The translations under genes and the position numbers were made by a program. A stretch of DNA of 51,606 bases from an uncultured bacterium. GTDB taxonomy: Bacteria > UBP6 > UBA1177 > JAKLFG01. Numbering within the stretch: position 1 is the first letter of the stretch; each line of letters begins with the position of its first letter. The stretch spans positions 1 through 51,606 of the forward strand of contig CALMRE010000167.1 in the NCBI GenBank assembly GCA_937871295.1, written 5' to 3'. The notes below the pieces were generated by a model. The model was not told the origin of the DNA and searched no databases. It was given only the letters and a program-made list of their open reading frames with translations. This document shows positions 16,744 through 24,932 of the stretch, one piece after another.

Positions 16744-16770
16744 GTATATGAAGAGGAGGCGGGAAGTCAA
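16743..16770 (-). promoter_or_regulatory. promoter of the ars-hgcAB operon
   Basis: Minus strand: TTGACT (16770-16765), 16-base spacer, TATACT (16748-16743). It is the only strong promoter seen ahead of the nine-gene run and overlaps the end of the GIY-YIG-like gene upstream. Confidence 0.7.
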
Positions 16771-17765
16771 GGAGAACTTTGTTTTTTCTCTTTTGCCTTG
16801 CGCAGATGGCCTTTGATCATGTCGATCAGGAAGAGTGTAAAAAAGGTGGACAGGATGACCGCCACCAACGTTATCAGCAGACTTTTCGCCGCGAATATGA
16901 TGTAGAAACAGCCCATATCGGTCAGGGCAAGCAGCAGCATCTCCCACACCATCGATCGCGGCTCTTCGGCCTTGACCTTCGACACGCTGAAGTTCTTTTC
17001 CCTGACCGGCGCAGGAGCCGCCGGTTCCTGTTCCGTTTTCTTTATCTCCTCCATGCGGCGACGCACTTTTTCGGCATCCTGCTGAACCTCCTCCCGTTTC
17101 TCGCGCCGCCGTTTTTCCTCCTGTAGCCTGCTCAGTTCTTCCTTCGCCGCGTCACTCTGGCGCGCGACGCTCAACACCTCCTCGATATCCCCGCCGCTCC
17201 GTTCGTCCCTTTTTTTCTCCGCAGCTTCCTCGTCGGAGGATCGCGGCGATATCACGGGAGTCTCTATCGCCTTCCGTATCGCCGCCGCCAGTTCCACGGA
17301 ATCCCGCTCTTCATAACCTTCGGTTCTTGCCGGGTCGGACATTTCTTCTCCCGTCCCCTCCCGTTCTCCTATCCCCGTCCGGCTCGCCGCGATCGTTTCG
17401 GACGCACTGCCGCCCGACGCCCCCGGATCGGAGCGTTTCACATGCTCGACCCCTCTGATGGTCTCGGAAAAGATACGGTTCTTGCCTATCGCCTCGCGTA
17501 TGGCGACGGCCGCATCCTCGGGCGGACAGCGGAACCACTCCTTCCATTCGTGCCTTCCCTCCCGCTCCAACTTGCGGCAGGCGATCAGTTTATACCAGTG
17601 AGGGTTATCGACCGACACGGCATACTCGACGATGAAGGGCTGTTCGGGCGACTCTTTACTCATCTGGCGCGCCCGCCAGGAAGGCTGTTTGACCGAAAAA
17701 GTGATGCGGCACAGATCAGGGACCACGGGATTGGTAACGACGAACACCCATCCGCGAACTTTCAT
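16767..17765 (-). CDS. membrane-anchored GIY-YIG-like (T5orf172/MUG113-type) protein
   Basis: The N-terminal 95 residues resemble the T5orf172/MUG113 branch of the GIY-YIG nuclease fold: GWVFVVTNP in place of GYVYVLSNP, PDLCRITF in place of a VKIGKT-like strand, then RARQMSKESPEQPFIVEYAV and EWKEWFRC. The Gly-Lys-Thr strand is lost and the two Tyr are replaced, so nuclease activity is doubtful. A long charged linker and predicted coiled coil follow (about 100-255, rich in Glu/Arg/Lys), then two membrane helices (about 270-318) and a basic tail. So a nuclease-like head is tethered to the inner membrane, facing the cytoplasm. A promoter lies at 17813-17841. Its stop falls in the ars promoter. 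No known family with this full layout is recognised. Confidence 0.7.
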   Translation of the reverse strand: MKVRGWVFVVTNPVVPDLCRITFSVKQPSWRARQMSKESPEQPFIVEYAVSVDNPHWYKLIACRKLEREGRHEWKEWFRCPPEDAAVAIREAIGKNRIFSETIRGVEHVKRSDPGASGGSASETIAASRTGIGEREGTGEEMSDPARTEGYEERDSVELAAAIRKAIETPVISPRSSDEEAAEKKRDERSGGDIEEVLSVARQSDAAKEELSRLQEEKRRREKREEVQQDAEKVRRRMEEIKKTEQEPAAPAPVREKNFSVSKVKAEEPRSMVWEMLLLALTDMGCFYIIFAAKSLLITLVAVILSTFFTLFLIDMIKGHLRKAKEKKQSSP

Positions 17766-17812
17766 CGGTCCACCTCCGGGGCATTGCGTTGCGGCACATA
17801 CGGCACAACAAG

Positions 17813-17841
17813 ATGTTAGCCGATAGGAGGCGCCAAGTCAA
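17813..17841 (-). promoter_or_regulatory. promoter of the GIY-YIG-like gene
   Basis: Minus strand: TTGACT (17841-17836), 17 bases, TAACAT (17818-17813). The start codon is 47 bases downstream, preceded by GGAGGTGG. Confidence 0.6.
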
Positions 17842-17950
17842 TCATTGAAGAAAGAATAACTGCACTTCAGTAACGGCTCCGCGACAAGTTATCTGCGGCG
17901 CGGGGCGAAAAAATTGACTTCGCACCCCCCTTCACGGCATGGTAGGGACC

Positions 17951-19168
17951 ATGAGCGTACTCTTCGCGATCATCTATCTGCTCGGCGCCGGACAGGGGGC
18001 GTTCCTCAGCATCCAACTCTTCCTGCGGCCCGAGAACCGGCGCGCCAACCGCCTGCTGGCGGTATTGCTCGGCATCTTCGCCCTCAACCTCTTTGAGCTG
18101 TTCCTTGAAGAGATGGGCTACTACCGCCTCTTCCCGCATATGCTCTGGAGTTTTACCTCGGCACCGTTCCTCTACGGCCCGCTGATATTCCTCTACGCCG
18201 GGACGCTCACCGGTCGCTTCACCCGCTTCAAGGCGATCTATTTACTTAATTTCGTTCCGTTCTTCCTCCATTTTGCGACGATCCTCCCCTTCTATCTCAA
18301 GACCGGCGATTTCAAGATCGCGGCCTACGACCACTACCTCGTTTCGGGTTTTCCGACCACCTTTAAGCCGCTGTTCACCTATTCGCTGAAACTGCTCCAC
18401 TACGGCCTCTACCTCGGCCTCACGCTTGGCCTCATCGCCCGCTACCGCCGCGAGATGGAGGAACAGTACTCCGAACTGGAACGGCTCGACCTCGGGTGGC
18501 TGAAACTGCTCGCTATCGTCAACCTCGCGATGATCGGCATATTCATCGCCACCGTTACCGGCCACGGACTCGAGATCATCACGATGACCCACGGCATCAC
18601 CCGCATCAGTTACCTCTGGGACACCGCGCTCATCTACACCGTCGGCATCCTCGCGGTGCGGCAGGCGCCGATATTCAACGAGTACCGGCGGATCATCGAA
18701 CCGGTCGAACCACCGACCCCGCAACCGGGCGAACCACCGGATGGGCGGACGCCGTCCGCCCCTACAGATGCCGTTCAACAGACCAAGGTCAAATACGAAA
18801 AAAGCCGCCTCGACGACCATATCGCCGACGCCTACCTCGCCGAGCTGACCACCCACATGCGGACCGCCAAACCCTACCTCAACAGCGAACTGGGGATCAA
18901 GGAACTGGCGACCGCCATCGGGCTGACCGAACATGTCCTTTCGCAGGTCGTCAACGGCCGCGCCGGGATGAATTTCTTTACTTTCGTCAACAACTTCCGT
19001 ATCGAAGAGGCCCAGCGACTCCTCGCCGACCCGTCACGCAAAGAGGAGAATATACTCGCCGCCGCGTTCGAGTCGGGCTTCAAATCGAAGTCGCACTTCA
19101 ACACGCTCTTCAAGAAGACGACCGGCCTCACCCCGCGCGAATTCCGCCGCCAGAAGGTCGGCCGCTAG
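17951..19168 (+). CDS. membrane-bound AraC-family transcriptional regulator
   Basis: The 405-residue protein has six or seven membrane helices in its first 230 residues, a Pro-rich linker (about 250-275) and an AraC-type double helix-turn-helix at the C-terminus (about 300-405: LNSELGIKELATAIGLTEHVLSQVVN, then ILAAAFESGFKSKSHFNTLFKKTTGLTP in separate parts). Such 7TM-AraC proteins are thought to sense a signal at the membrane. The start at 17951 is preferred over 17939 because TAGGGA is next to it. Codons for DGRTPSAPT in the linker come from a palindromic repeat inserted in frame (18743-18765). The 3' end shares a CTAG with the opposing subtilase stop. Its targets are unknown; the divergent GIY-YIG gene is a candidate. 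Confidence 0.85.
   Translation: MSVLFAIIYLLGAGQGAFLSIQLFLRPENRRANRLLAVLLGIFALNLFELFLEEMGYYRLFPHMLWSFTSAPFLYGPLIFLYAGTLTGRFTRFKAIYLLNFVPFFLHFATILPFYLKTGDFKIAAYDHYLVSGFPTTFKPLFTYSLKLLHYGLYLGLTLGLIARYRREMEEQYSELERLDLGWLKLLAIVNLAMIGIFIATVTGHGLEIITMTHGITRISYLWDTALIYTVGILAVRQAPIFNEYRRIIEPVEPPTPQPGEPPDGRTPSAPTDAVQQTKVKYEKSRLDDHIADAYLAELTTHMRTAKPYLNSELGIKELATAIGLTEHVLSQVVNGRAGMNFFTFVNNFRIEEAQRLLADPSRKEENILAAAFESGFKSKSHFNTLFKKTTGLTPREFRRQKVGR
18743..18765. repeat. small palindromic repeat, copy 2
   Basis: Arms GGGCGGAC and GTCCGCCC (perfect 8 bp) with a GCC loop, followed by CTAC. It has the same layout as the copy at 13172-13196 and lies in frame in the linker of the AraC-type regulator. Confidence 0.5.
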
Positions 19169-21147
19169 AGCACCAGCGTACAACCACAACCGGTAGAACC
19201 TTCCTCTTCGACCACCGCGTCATCCGGGGTTTCCGCCGTATCATTGGCCGGATAGGAATCATAGGAAGAATCGGACTCAGAGGACATGTCGGACTCAGAG
19301 GAATCGTTGTCGGTCACGCTATCGTCGCCGGTCACGGTGTCAGTCACCGTATCGTCCGTTTCATCGGGAGTTTCAGATAGGTCTTCGTCGACCGGTTCGT
19401 TGTCGATCAGTTGATCCTCGTCCGTTAGGTCGCTTTCGTCGTTTATGTCCTTTTCTCCCTCTTCATCGGCCATCAGCGCGTCGTTGTCGGTGGTCGGATC
19501 GTCGCTGAAATCCCAGCAGTCGGCGACGGTGCAGGGCGACGACTCGTCGATGTCCTGTTGTATCTCATCGGTGATGGCGCCGCCGCCGAGGATCCACGCT
19601 TTGGCGATGGCGCGCAGGGCGTTGATGCGGCCGTAACCGTAGTTGTCGCTGTGGCCGTCAGCATCGTAGCCCGCCGCGCCGCTGTTTATCTTGTCGGCGG
19701 TACCGACGATGATGTCGCGCACCTGCAGAGCACTGAGCGCCGGATTGGCCTGCAGGATGAGCGCCGCGATCCCCGACACCAGCGGCGCCGCCGAGGAGGT
19801 ATGCGAGAAGCGGTAGCTGTAGCGTCCCCACCAGCCGTCGCCCCCCGCGACGGGACTGTCGGGATTCCAGCCGGCGGTATCGTGGCACCCGGAGGCCGGG
19901 GTCTCGCCGTCGTCAAGACAGGCCGGCCGGATGAAATTATCGGTGCTCCAGATGCGGTCGTAGTAGAGGGTACTCGACTGCCGTTCGCCGCCGCTGGTCG
20001 GAGCGACGATATCGAGCGCCGCGCCGTAGTTGCTGAAATCGTAGCGGACCCCCTGACTGTTCGAGGCGCCCACCGCCACCGCGTTCGGATGGGTGGCAAG
20101 CCCGTTCCACGCGAAGTCCTCCCCCGAGTTGCCCGCCGCAAAGACGATGACGGTCCCCTTGCCGTCGCGGCCGGTGGTGGTGATGTGCTCGACCAGCGCG
20201 CTGAAATAACTCGACGGCAGGGTGTCGTCGGGACCCCACGAACAGTTGATGACATCGGGATCCTGCGCCATGACCCAGTCGAATATCTGGTCGAAATAGG
20301 CGTCGGCCGCGAGCCCCGTCGATGTCGGATCGGCCGCCATGCGGGCCGCGATCAGACCGCAGCGGGGGCAACTGCCGGTGAGTCCAAGCCCGTTGTCGCC
20401 GCTCGCGACCGCCAGCCCGGTCACCATCGTCCCGTGGAAGTTGCCGGTATCGACCGTTTCGGCGAAGAGATTCCCCGTCTCGACCGGGCCGCCGAAATTA
20501 TTCGAGGCGATATAACGGTCGACAAGGTCCTCGTGAAGCAGGTCGAAGCCGTCGTCGATGACCGCGAGCCGCATCCCGGCGCCGAGGTCGCTCACCCCCG
20601 AAACGATACCGAGGAGCTGCATGAGTCGCCACCCCTCCGCCACATGGGCGTTGTCGCCGCCCCGGATCTGCGCCTTGCCGTCCAGCGAGGTGTAGGGGCC
20701 GTCGCTGTGGATGTTCCACTGATCGCTAAAGTACGGGTCGTTGGTGGTCAGCGGATCGATACCGTAAAGGTTTATCTTAGTATATACGCTCGGTTCGGCC
20801 GCCAGCACCGCCCCCGAATCGTAGAGCGCCGCCGCCACGCTGATCGGGTCGCCCGCGGTGTGAACATAGAACCAGCCGGGCACCGCCAGTCGCCGCACGA
20901 GCGTCAGTCTGTTATTATTTAGTAGTTCCGAGAGGTTGGAATCATCCGGAACTTTGATGTAGAGGTTCGAGGCAAGGAGCTGTGCCGCCCGGGCGCCGGG
21001 AAAATGGACCAGCGCCAGACCACCGGCGGTCACCCCGAGCCGTTCGACCGTTACCGGTTCATGTCCCCGGTAAAAATGGTCGCCGACCGTACCGGCCGCC
21101 GCCATCGCCCCCACCGCCGTCAGAATAGCCGCCAGAATCAACCGCAT
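19165..21147 (-). CDS. secreted subtilisin-like serine protease (S8) with CGC tail
   Basis: The 660-residue protein has a signal peptide (1-19), a pro-region (to about 135) and an S8 protease domain with the triad Asp198 (AVIDDGFD), His238 (NFHGTMV) and Ser451 (HTSSAAP), plus oxyanion Asn340 (AAGNSG). The usual Gly before Thr-Ser is His here. After about 545 an Asp/Ser/Thr-rich linker of about 110 residues leads to the last residues EEEGSTGCGCTLVL. A very similar end closes the protein encoded at 22858-24813. The ATG at 21147 follows AGGAGGT at 7 bases. The protease is probably held at the cell surface through its tail and may process neighbouring exported proteins (inference). The stop codon shares a CTAG with the opposing AraC-type gene. 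Confidence 0.92.
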   Translation of the reverse strand: MRLILAAILTAVGAMAAAGTVGDHFYRGHEPVTVERLGVTAGGLALVHFPGARAAQLLASNLYIKVPDDSNLSELLNNNRLTLVRRLAVPGWFYVHTAGDPISVAAALYDSGAVLAAEPSVYTKINLYGIDPLTTNDPYFSDQWNIHSDGPYTSLDGKAQIRGGDNAHVAEGWRLMQLLGIVSGVSDLGAGMRLAVIDDGFDLLHEDLVDRYIASNNFGGPVETGNLFAETVDTGNFHGTMVTGLAVASGDNGLGLTGSCPRCGLIAARMAADPTSTGLAADAYFDQIFDWVMAQDPDVINCSWGPDDTLPSSYFSALVEHITTTGRDGKGTVIVFAAGNSGEDFAWNGLATHPNAVAVGASNSQGVRYDFSNYGAALDIVAPTSGGERQSSTLYYDRIWSTDNFIRPACLDDGETPASGCHDTAGWNPDSPVAGGDGWWGRYSYRFSHTSSAAPLVSGIAALILQANPALSALQVRDIIVGTADKINSGAAGYDADGHSDNYGYGRINALRAIAKAWILGGGAITDEIQQDIDESSPCTVADCWDFSDDPTTDNDALMADEEGEKDINDESDLTDEDQLIDNEPVDEDLSETPDETDDTVTDTVTGDDSVTDNDSSESDMSSESDSSYDSYPANDTAETPDDAVVEEEGSTGCGCTLVL

Positions 21148-21343
21148 ACCGATACCTCCTTTGCAGGTCACTGGTCACTCACTACTATAAAAATCGTCGA
21201 AAATCGGCCGCACAGGGCGGTCAATGCCCATTCCCGAGGTTTCAGAACCTTTATTTTGTCCTCACCGGCGGCCCGGAACGAAAAAAACCAAAAAGAGCGG
21301 TCTGGTGTATCTGAGAAACATTCTTTCCTACGGAGGAAGTACG

Positions 21344-22846
21344 ATGTCGAAATTCAGTTGGGCGATCCCGGCGATGATCCTGTCTCTCCTGTTCATCTCC
21401 TGTACCGTCGCAGAGGAACCGGGCGAGACGACCGACGACCTGACCGTCGCCGATACGGCGGGCGGCGATGACGGCGACACCACCGCGTCGGCCACCTGCG
21501 GCGACAACATCACCAACGGCACCGATGTCTGCGACGGCGACGCGGTCGACTGCACGACGCTGGGCGACTTCACCGGCGGCCTCGCGGTCTGCAAGAGCAA
21601 CTGCACCGGCTACGACACCACCAACTGCGTGAAAGAGACCTCCGAGGGGACGACGCCCGACAGCGACACCCCCGGCGCGACCGACGACGGCGCGGTGATA
21701 TCCGACGAAGACCCGGGCGTGTTCGACAAGAACGCCGGCGGCTTCTGGACCGATCCCGACACCTATCTCATCTGGGAAGAGCCGATGGGCAATCAGGGGG
21801 CGGGCGGCATGGGGCCCACACACGCCAACGCCGAGAAATACTGTAATGACCTCGTCCTCGCCGGGGCAAAGGACTGGCGCCTGCCGACCATCGACGAACT
21901 GCGGACCCTCGTGCGCGGCGTTTCCACCACCATGACCGGCGGCACATGTCCCACCACCGAGGCATGCTCCAATCAGGACACCTGCAATAAAGATAAGGAC
22001 AACACGCAGGGCTTCGGCAATTCGTGTCTCGGCTGTCAGGCGCTCGCCGACACCTACGACCCGGCGTTCAGTTACCTCGAATCGTCCGACTGCCAGCTCA
22101 CCGACCGCCAGTTGACCAACCTCGAATGTTACCGCGTGCCGCGCCTCACCGGTCCCTGCGACGGCGACTGGTCCGCCACCCCGAACACCAGCACCACCGG
22201 CACGCAGACCAAGGCTTTCTGGTATCTCAACTTCAAGCGCGCCCTCATCAACAGCGACGCCGATCTTTTGAGCGGCGCCAACTGGGTCCGCTGTATCCGC
22301 GCCGGAACCGTGGACGATATTCCCGAGGGGCAGACCGACTATCCGCCGGTCGCGTCGAGCGAATGTATCCGCGACCTCGACTGTCCGGTCGAGAAATACT
22401 GCGTCGAGAATCAGTGCATCCTCATCCCCGAGGAGACCTGGCTCGACAGCGTAAGCGGCCTTACCTGGCAGACCTTCCCGGCGAAGAAGACCTGGGCCGA
22501 CGGCATCGCCTACTGCGATGCGCTCGATCTGGGCGGTTCGGCCGATTGGCGGCTCCCGACCATCGATGAACTGAAGACGCTCTCCTCCTGCACCGCGACC
22601 GCGACCTGCGGCATCACCGATTCCTGCGCCGGCTACACCGCCTGCAACGGCGGCAGCGCCGACTGCACAGGGTGCGCGAGCGGCAACTACCTCCCCGAGA
22701 TACTGGGGCTCGACATCCAGAACCACTGGTCGGCGACCGAAGAGACGCAGACCGCCACCGAGAACGCGTGGACGCTCAACTTCAGCACGAGCAAGGTCGG
22801 CTATCTCGATAAAGGCTGGGAATTCACCGTCCGCTGCGTGCGGTAA
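21344..22846 (+). CDS. cysteine-rich lipoprotein with two DUF1566 (Lcl-type) domains
   Basis: The 500-residue product begins with a lipoprotein signal (LLFISC, Cys20) and an acidic Thr/Asp linker. Next comes a Cys-rich module of the kind CGDNITNGTDVCDGD...CKSNC...TNC (about 45-95), common in deltaproteobacterial surface proteins. Two DUF1566 domains follow, each with the signature DWRLPTIDEL (about 175-200 and 395-420) and each broken by a Cys-rich insert. DUF1566/Lcl domains are related to lectin-like or legume-ligand folds, so carbohydrate or protein binding at the surface is plausible. GGAGGAAG precedes the ATG. It is 11 bases ahead of the next exported protein, so both are likely co-expressed. 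Confidence 0.82.
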   Translation: MSKFSWAIPAMILSLLFISCTVAEEPGETTDDLTVADTAGGDDGDTTASATCGDNITNGTDVCDGDAVDCTTLGDFTGGLAVCKSNCTGYDTTNCVKETSEGTTPDSDTPGATDDGAVISDEDPGVFDKNAGGFWTDPDTYLIWEEPMGNQGAGGMGPTHANAEKYCNDLVLAGAKDWRLPTIDELRTLVRGVSTTMTGGTCPTTEACSNQDTCNKDKDNTQGFGNSCLGCQALADTYDPAFSYLESSDCQLTDRQLTNLECYRVPRLTGPCDGDWSATPNTSTTGTQTKAFWYLNFKRALINSDADLLSGANWVRCIRAGTVDDIPEGQTDYPPVASSECIRDLDCPVEKYCVENQCILIPEETWLDSVSGLTWQTFPAKKTWADGIAYCDALDLGGSADWRLPTIDELKTLSSCTATATCGITDSCAGYTACNGGSADCTGCASGNYLPEILGLDIQNHWSATEETQTATENAWTLNFSTSKVGYLDKGWEFTVRCVR

Positions 22847-22857
22847 AGGAGTATAAC

Positions 22858-24813
22858 ATGCGCAAACTCATTCTTCTGGCCACGATCCTCATCACGGCGG
22901 CGCTTGCGGCCGAAACGGTCGAAGGCGATACGCTCGGCCCCGCGGTCTCGAAGATCGGCGACCGCGAACTCAAATGGGAGGACGGCGCCCACGATTTCTT
23001 CGTGATGTTCAAAAGTCTCCTTTCGCGTCAGTTCGACACCGCGTCGAGCCAGACCAACATGCAGCCCGACACCTGTCTGGACGGTTCGACCTTCACCCTG
23101 AGCGATCTCAACATCCCGCCCGACGCCTACATCACCGACGCCTTCCTCATCTGGAACGGCGCGGTGCCGCTGGAGGCGCTCGATGCCGCCACCGACAACA
23201 CCGTCACGCTCCGTTTCACCGGCGCCGGCGGCGCGGCGCTGGAGCGTGAGATAACGGCGGGCGATGCACAGCTCCTCGGCGGCGAGAAGGGCTTCCCGTT
23301 CGAAGGAACGCGGCTCCTGCGCCAGATCGTCAACGAAGATCACACCGGCTATGTCGATAGCGAACTCGCCTACTTCACCTACCGCGTCGACATCACCGAT
23401 TTCTTCGCCGAACTGCACGCCAAAGGGCGCGAACTGGGCCTTGCCGACGGCGCGAGTCTCGCGGGCGACTACACCGTTTCGGGACTCGACTGCACCAACC
23501 AGACCTTCCCCTATCTCCAGAACACCTCGCTGGTGAGCAACTGGGCGATCGTCTTCGTCTACACCTCCAACGCCCCCGGCATGAACCCGAAAAAGATATA
23601 CCTCTACAACGGACTCAAACTCTACAACCATGAACAGACCCCGGTGACCGTTTCGGGATTCCAGTTACCCGACAGCCCGGTCATCCGCCTGACGCTCATG
23701 GTATCCGAAGGCGATTCGGACCTCTATGTGGCCGACGCCGAACATATGCTCCCCGAAGGACTCGATTTCCGCGGCAGGCCCGATCTGCCGTGGGCGCCGG
23801 TCTTCAACATCTGCCATCCGCACCGCGAACCGTTCGCGTTCGGGCAGAAAGGCTACGACGACATCTTCAACTCGATATCGAGTTTCTACAACTGGGACGG
23901 CGATCAGGTCTACTGCATCGGCGGGCTCACCACTGCCCCGGGCGATACCGACCCCGCGACGGCAGAGTGGGCGATCGATGTCGACACCTTCATCCTGCGG
24001 CCGACCGATTTCCCCGGCCATTTCGCGCCGGGCGACACCGACCTCGAATTCAACATCCGCGCCAATCAGGATATGGTGGTGACCAACCTGATGATCGTAT
24101 CGGTCGACACCAAACCGGCGTCGTTCGACATCCCCGCCACGGAGGAGAAGAGTTACTGCTCCTGCGCCGACGCCGCCCTCTCGTTCTGTGACGGGTCGCC
24201 GCTCTACTACCTCATCCGGGTCGAGAACTGGGGCGAAGCGGTGGCGACTCAGGTCACCGTCCGCGACGCGATACCCGGCGAAGTGGACTACCTCCCCGGC
24301 ACCACCGAGGTGGGCTACGACGCGGTCGGCAACGGCGAACCGCAGTGGCACACCGTCGCCGACGATGCGGGCATATCGCCGGTCGTAGCGGGGCTCATGG
24401 TCGCCGATACGCTTCAGCCCTGCGTGGGCGGCAGTTGTTCCGAACGCTATTTCGTCCGGTTCAAGGTCCAGCCGAAAGAGGGGCTTCCCAAAAATGTCGT
24501 GATCAACAACACCGCCGAGATATTCGACGCCGGGACCGCCGCCTACTTCACCAACAGCAATGTGCCGGTGCGGCTCCGCAAGGCGCTCGTCTGTCCGTCG
24601 GCCGAAGTCTGCGCATCGCCCGACCGGTGCGATCCGGCGTGCGGCGGTTGCATCGGGGCGACCGAAGAACCGGTGACCGACGACACCGCGACGGCCGACG
24701 ATGAAGGGACGGCCGACAGCGTGGTACCGGTGAACGATTCTGATAATCCCGAAGTGAGCGATGAGGTGATCGAAGAAGAACCCAACGCCTGCGGTTGCAG
24801 CGTAATCGGGTAA
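22858..24813 (+). CDS. secreted DUF11-like repeat protein with CGC C-terminal tail
   Basis: The 651-residue product has a signal peptide (1-18). A long N-terminal region has no recognised domain but contains SNWAIVFVYTSN and AFLIWNGAV, which recall surface proteins with repeat-associated beta domains. A DUF11-like conserved-repeat domain follows (about 455-570: YLIRVENWGEAVATQVTVRD, INNTAEIF in separate strands), then a Cys-rich knot (CPSAEVC...CDPACGGC), a Thr/Asp/Glu linker and the terminal EEEPNACGCSVIG. The tail is like that of the subtilase at 19165-21147. It follows the DUF1566 lipoprotein in an operon and ends in a clear terminator. A structural surface protein is the best guess. Confidence 0.8.
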   Translation: MRKLILLATILITAALAAETVEGDTLGPAVSKIGDRELKWEDGAHDFFVMFKSLLSRQFDTASSQTNMQPDTCLDGSTFTLSDLNIPPDAYITDAFLIWNGAVPLEALDAATDNTVTLRFTGAGGAALEREITAGDAQLLGGEKGFPFEGTRLLRQIVNEDHTGYVDSELAYFTYRVDITDFFAELHAKGRELGLADGASLAGDYTVSGLDCTNQTFPYLQNTSLVSNWAIVFVYTSNAPGMNPKKIYLYNGLKLYNHEQTPVTVSGFQLPDSPVIRLTLMVSEGDSDLYVADAEHMLPEGLDFRGRPDLPWAPVFNICHPHREPFAFGQKGYDDIFNSISSFYNWDGDQVYCIGGLTTAPGDTDPATAEWAIDVDTFILRPTDFPGHFAPGDTDLEFNIRANQDMVVTNLMIVSVDTKPASFDIPATEEKSYCSCADAALSFCDGSPLYYLIRVENWGEAVATQVTVRDAIPGEVDYLPGTTEVGYDAVGNGEPQWHTVADDAGISPVVAGLMVADTLQPCVGGSCSERYFVRFKVQPKEGLPKNVVINNTAEIFDAGTAAYFTNSNVPVRLRKALVCPSAEVCASPDRCDPACGGCIGATEEPVTDDTATADDEGTADSVVPVNDSDNPEVSDEVIEEEPNACGCSVIG

Positions 24814-24823
24814 AATCAGATAC

Positions 24824-24878
24824 AACCGAAACATTTATGGTTTTCACCAAAAGTTTCGGTTATACAAGAAACTTTTTT
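24824..24878 (+). terminator. intrinsic terminator with a competing upstream hairpin
   Basis: The terminator proper is AAAAGTTTC (24849-24857), a 10-base loop, GAAACTTTT (24868-24876), running into T6 (24873-24878). A second perfect 9-bp pairing, AACCGAAAC (24824-24832) with GTTTCGGTT (24853-24861), uses part of the first arm and cannot form at the same time. Confidence 0.7.
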
Positions 24879-24932
24879 GCGGCCTTCACCACGATGAAAC
24901 TCGTCCTCAAGAAACCTTGAGAACTACCGGTG

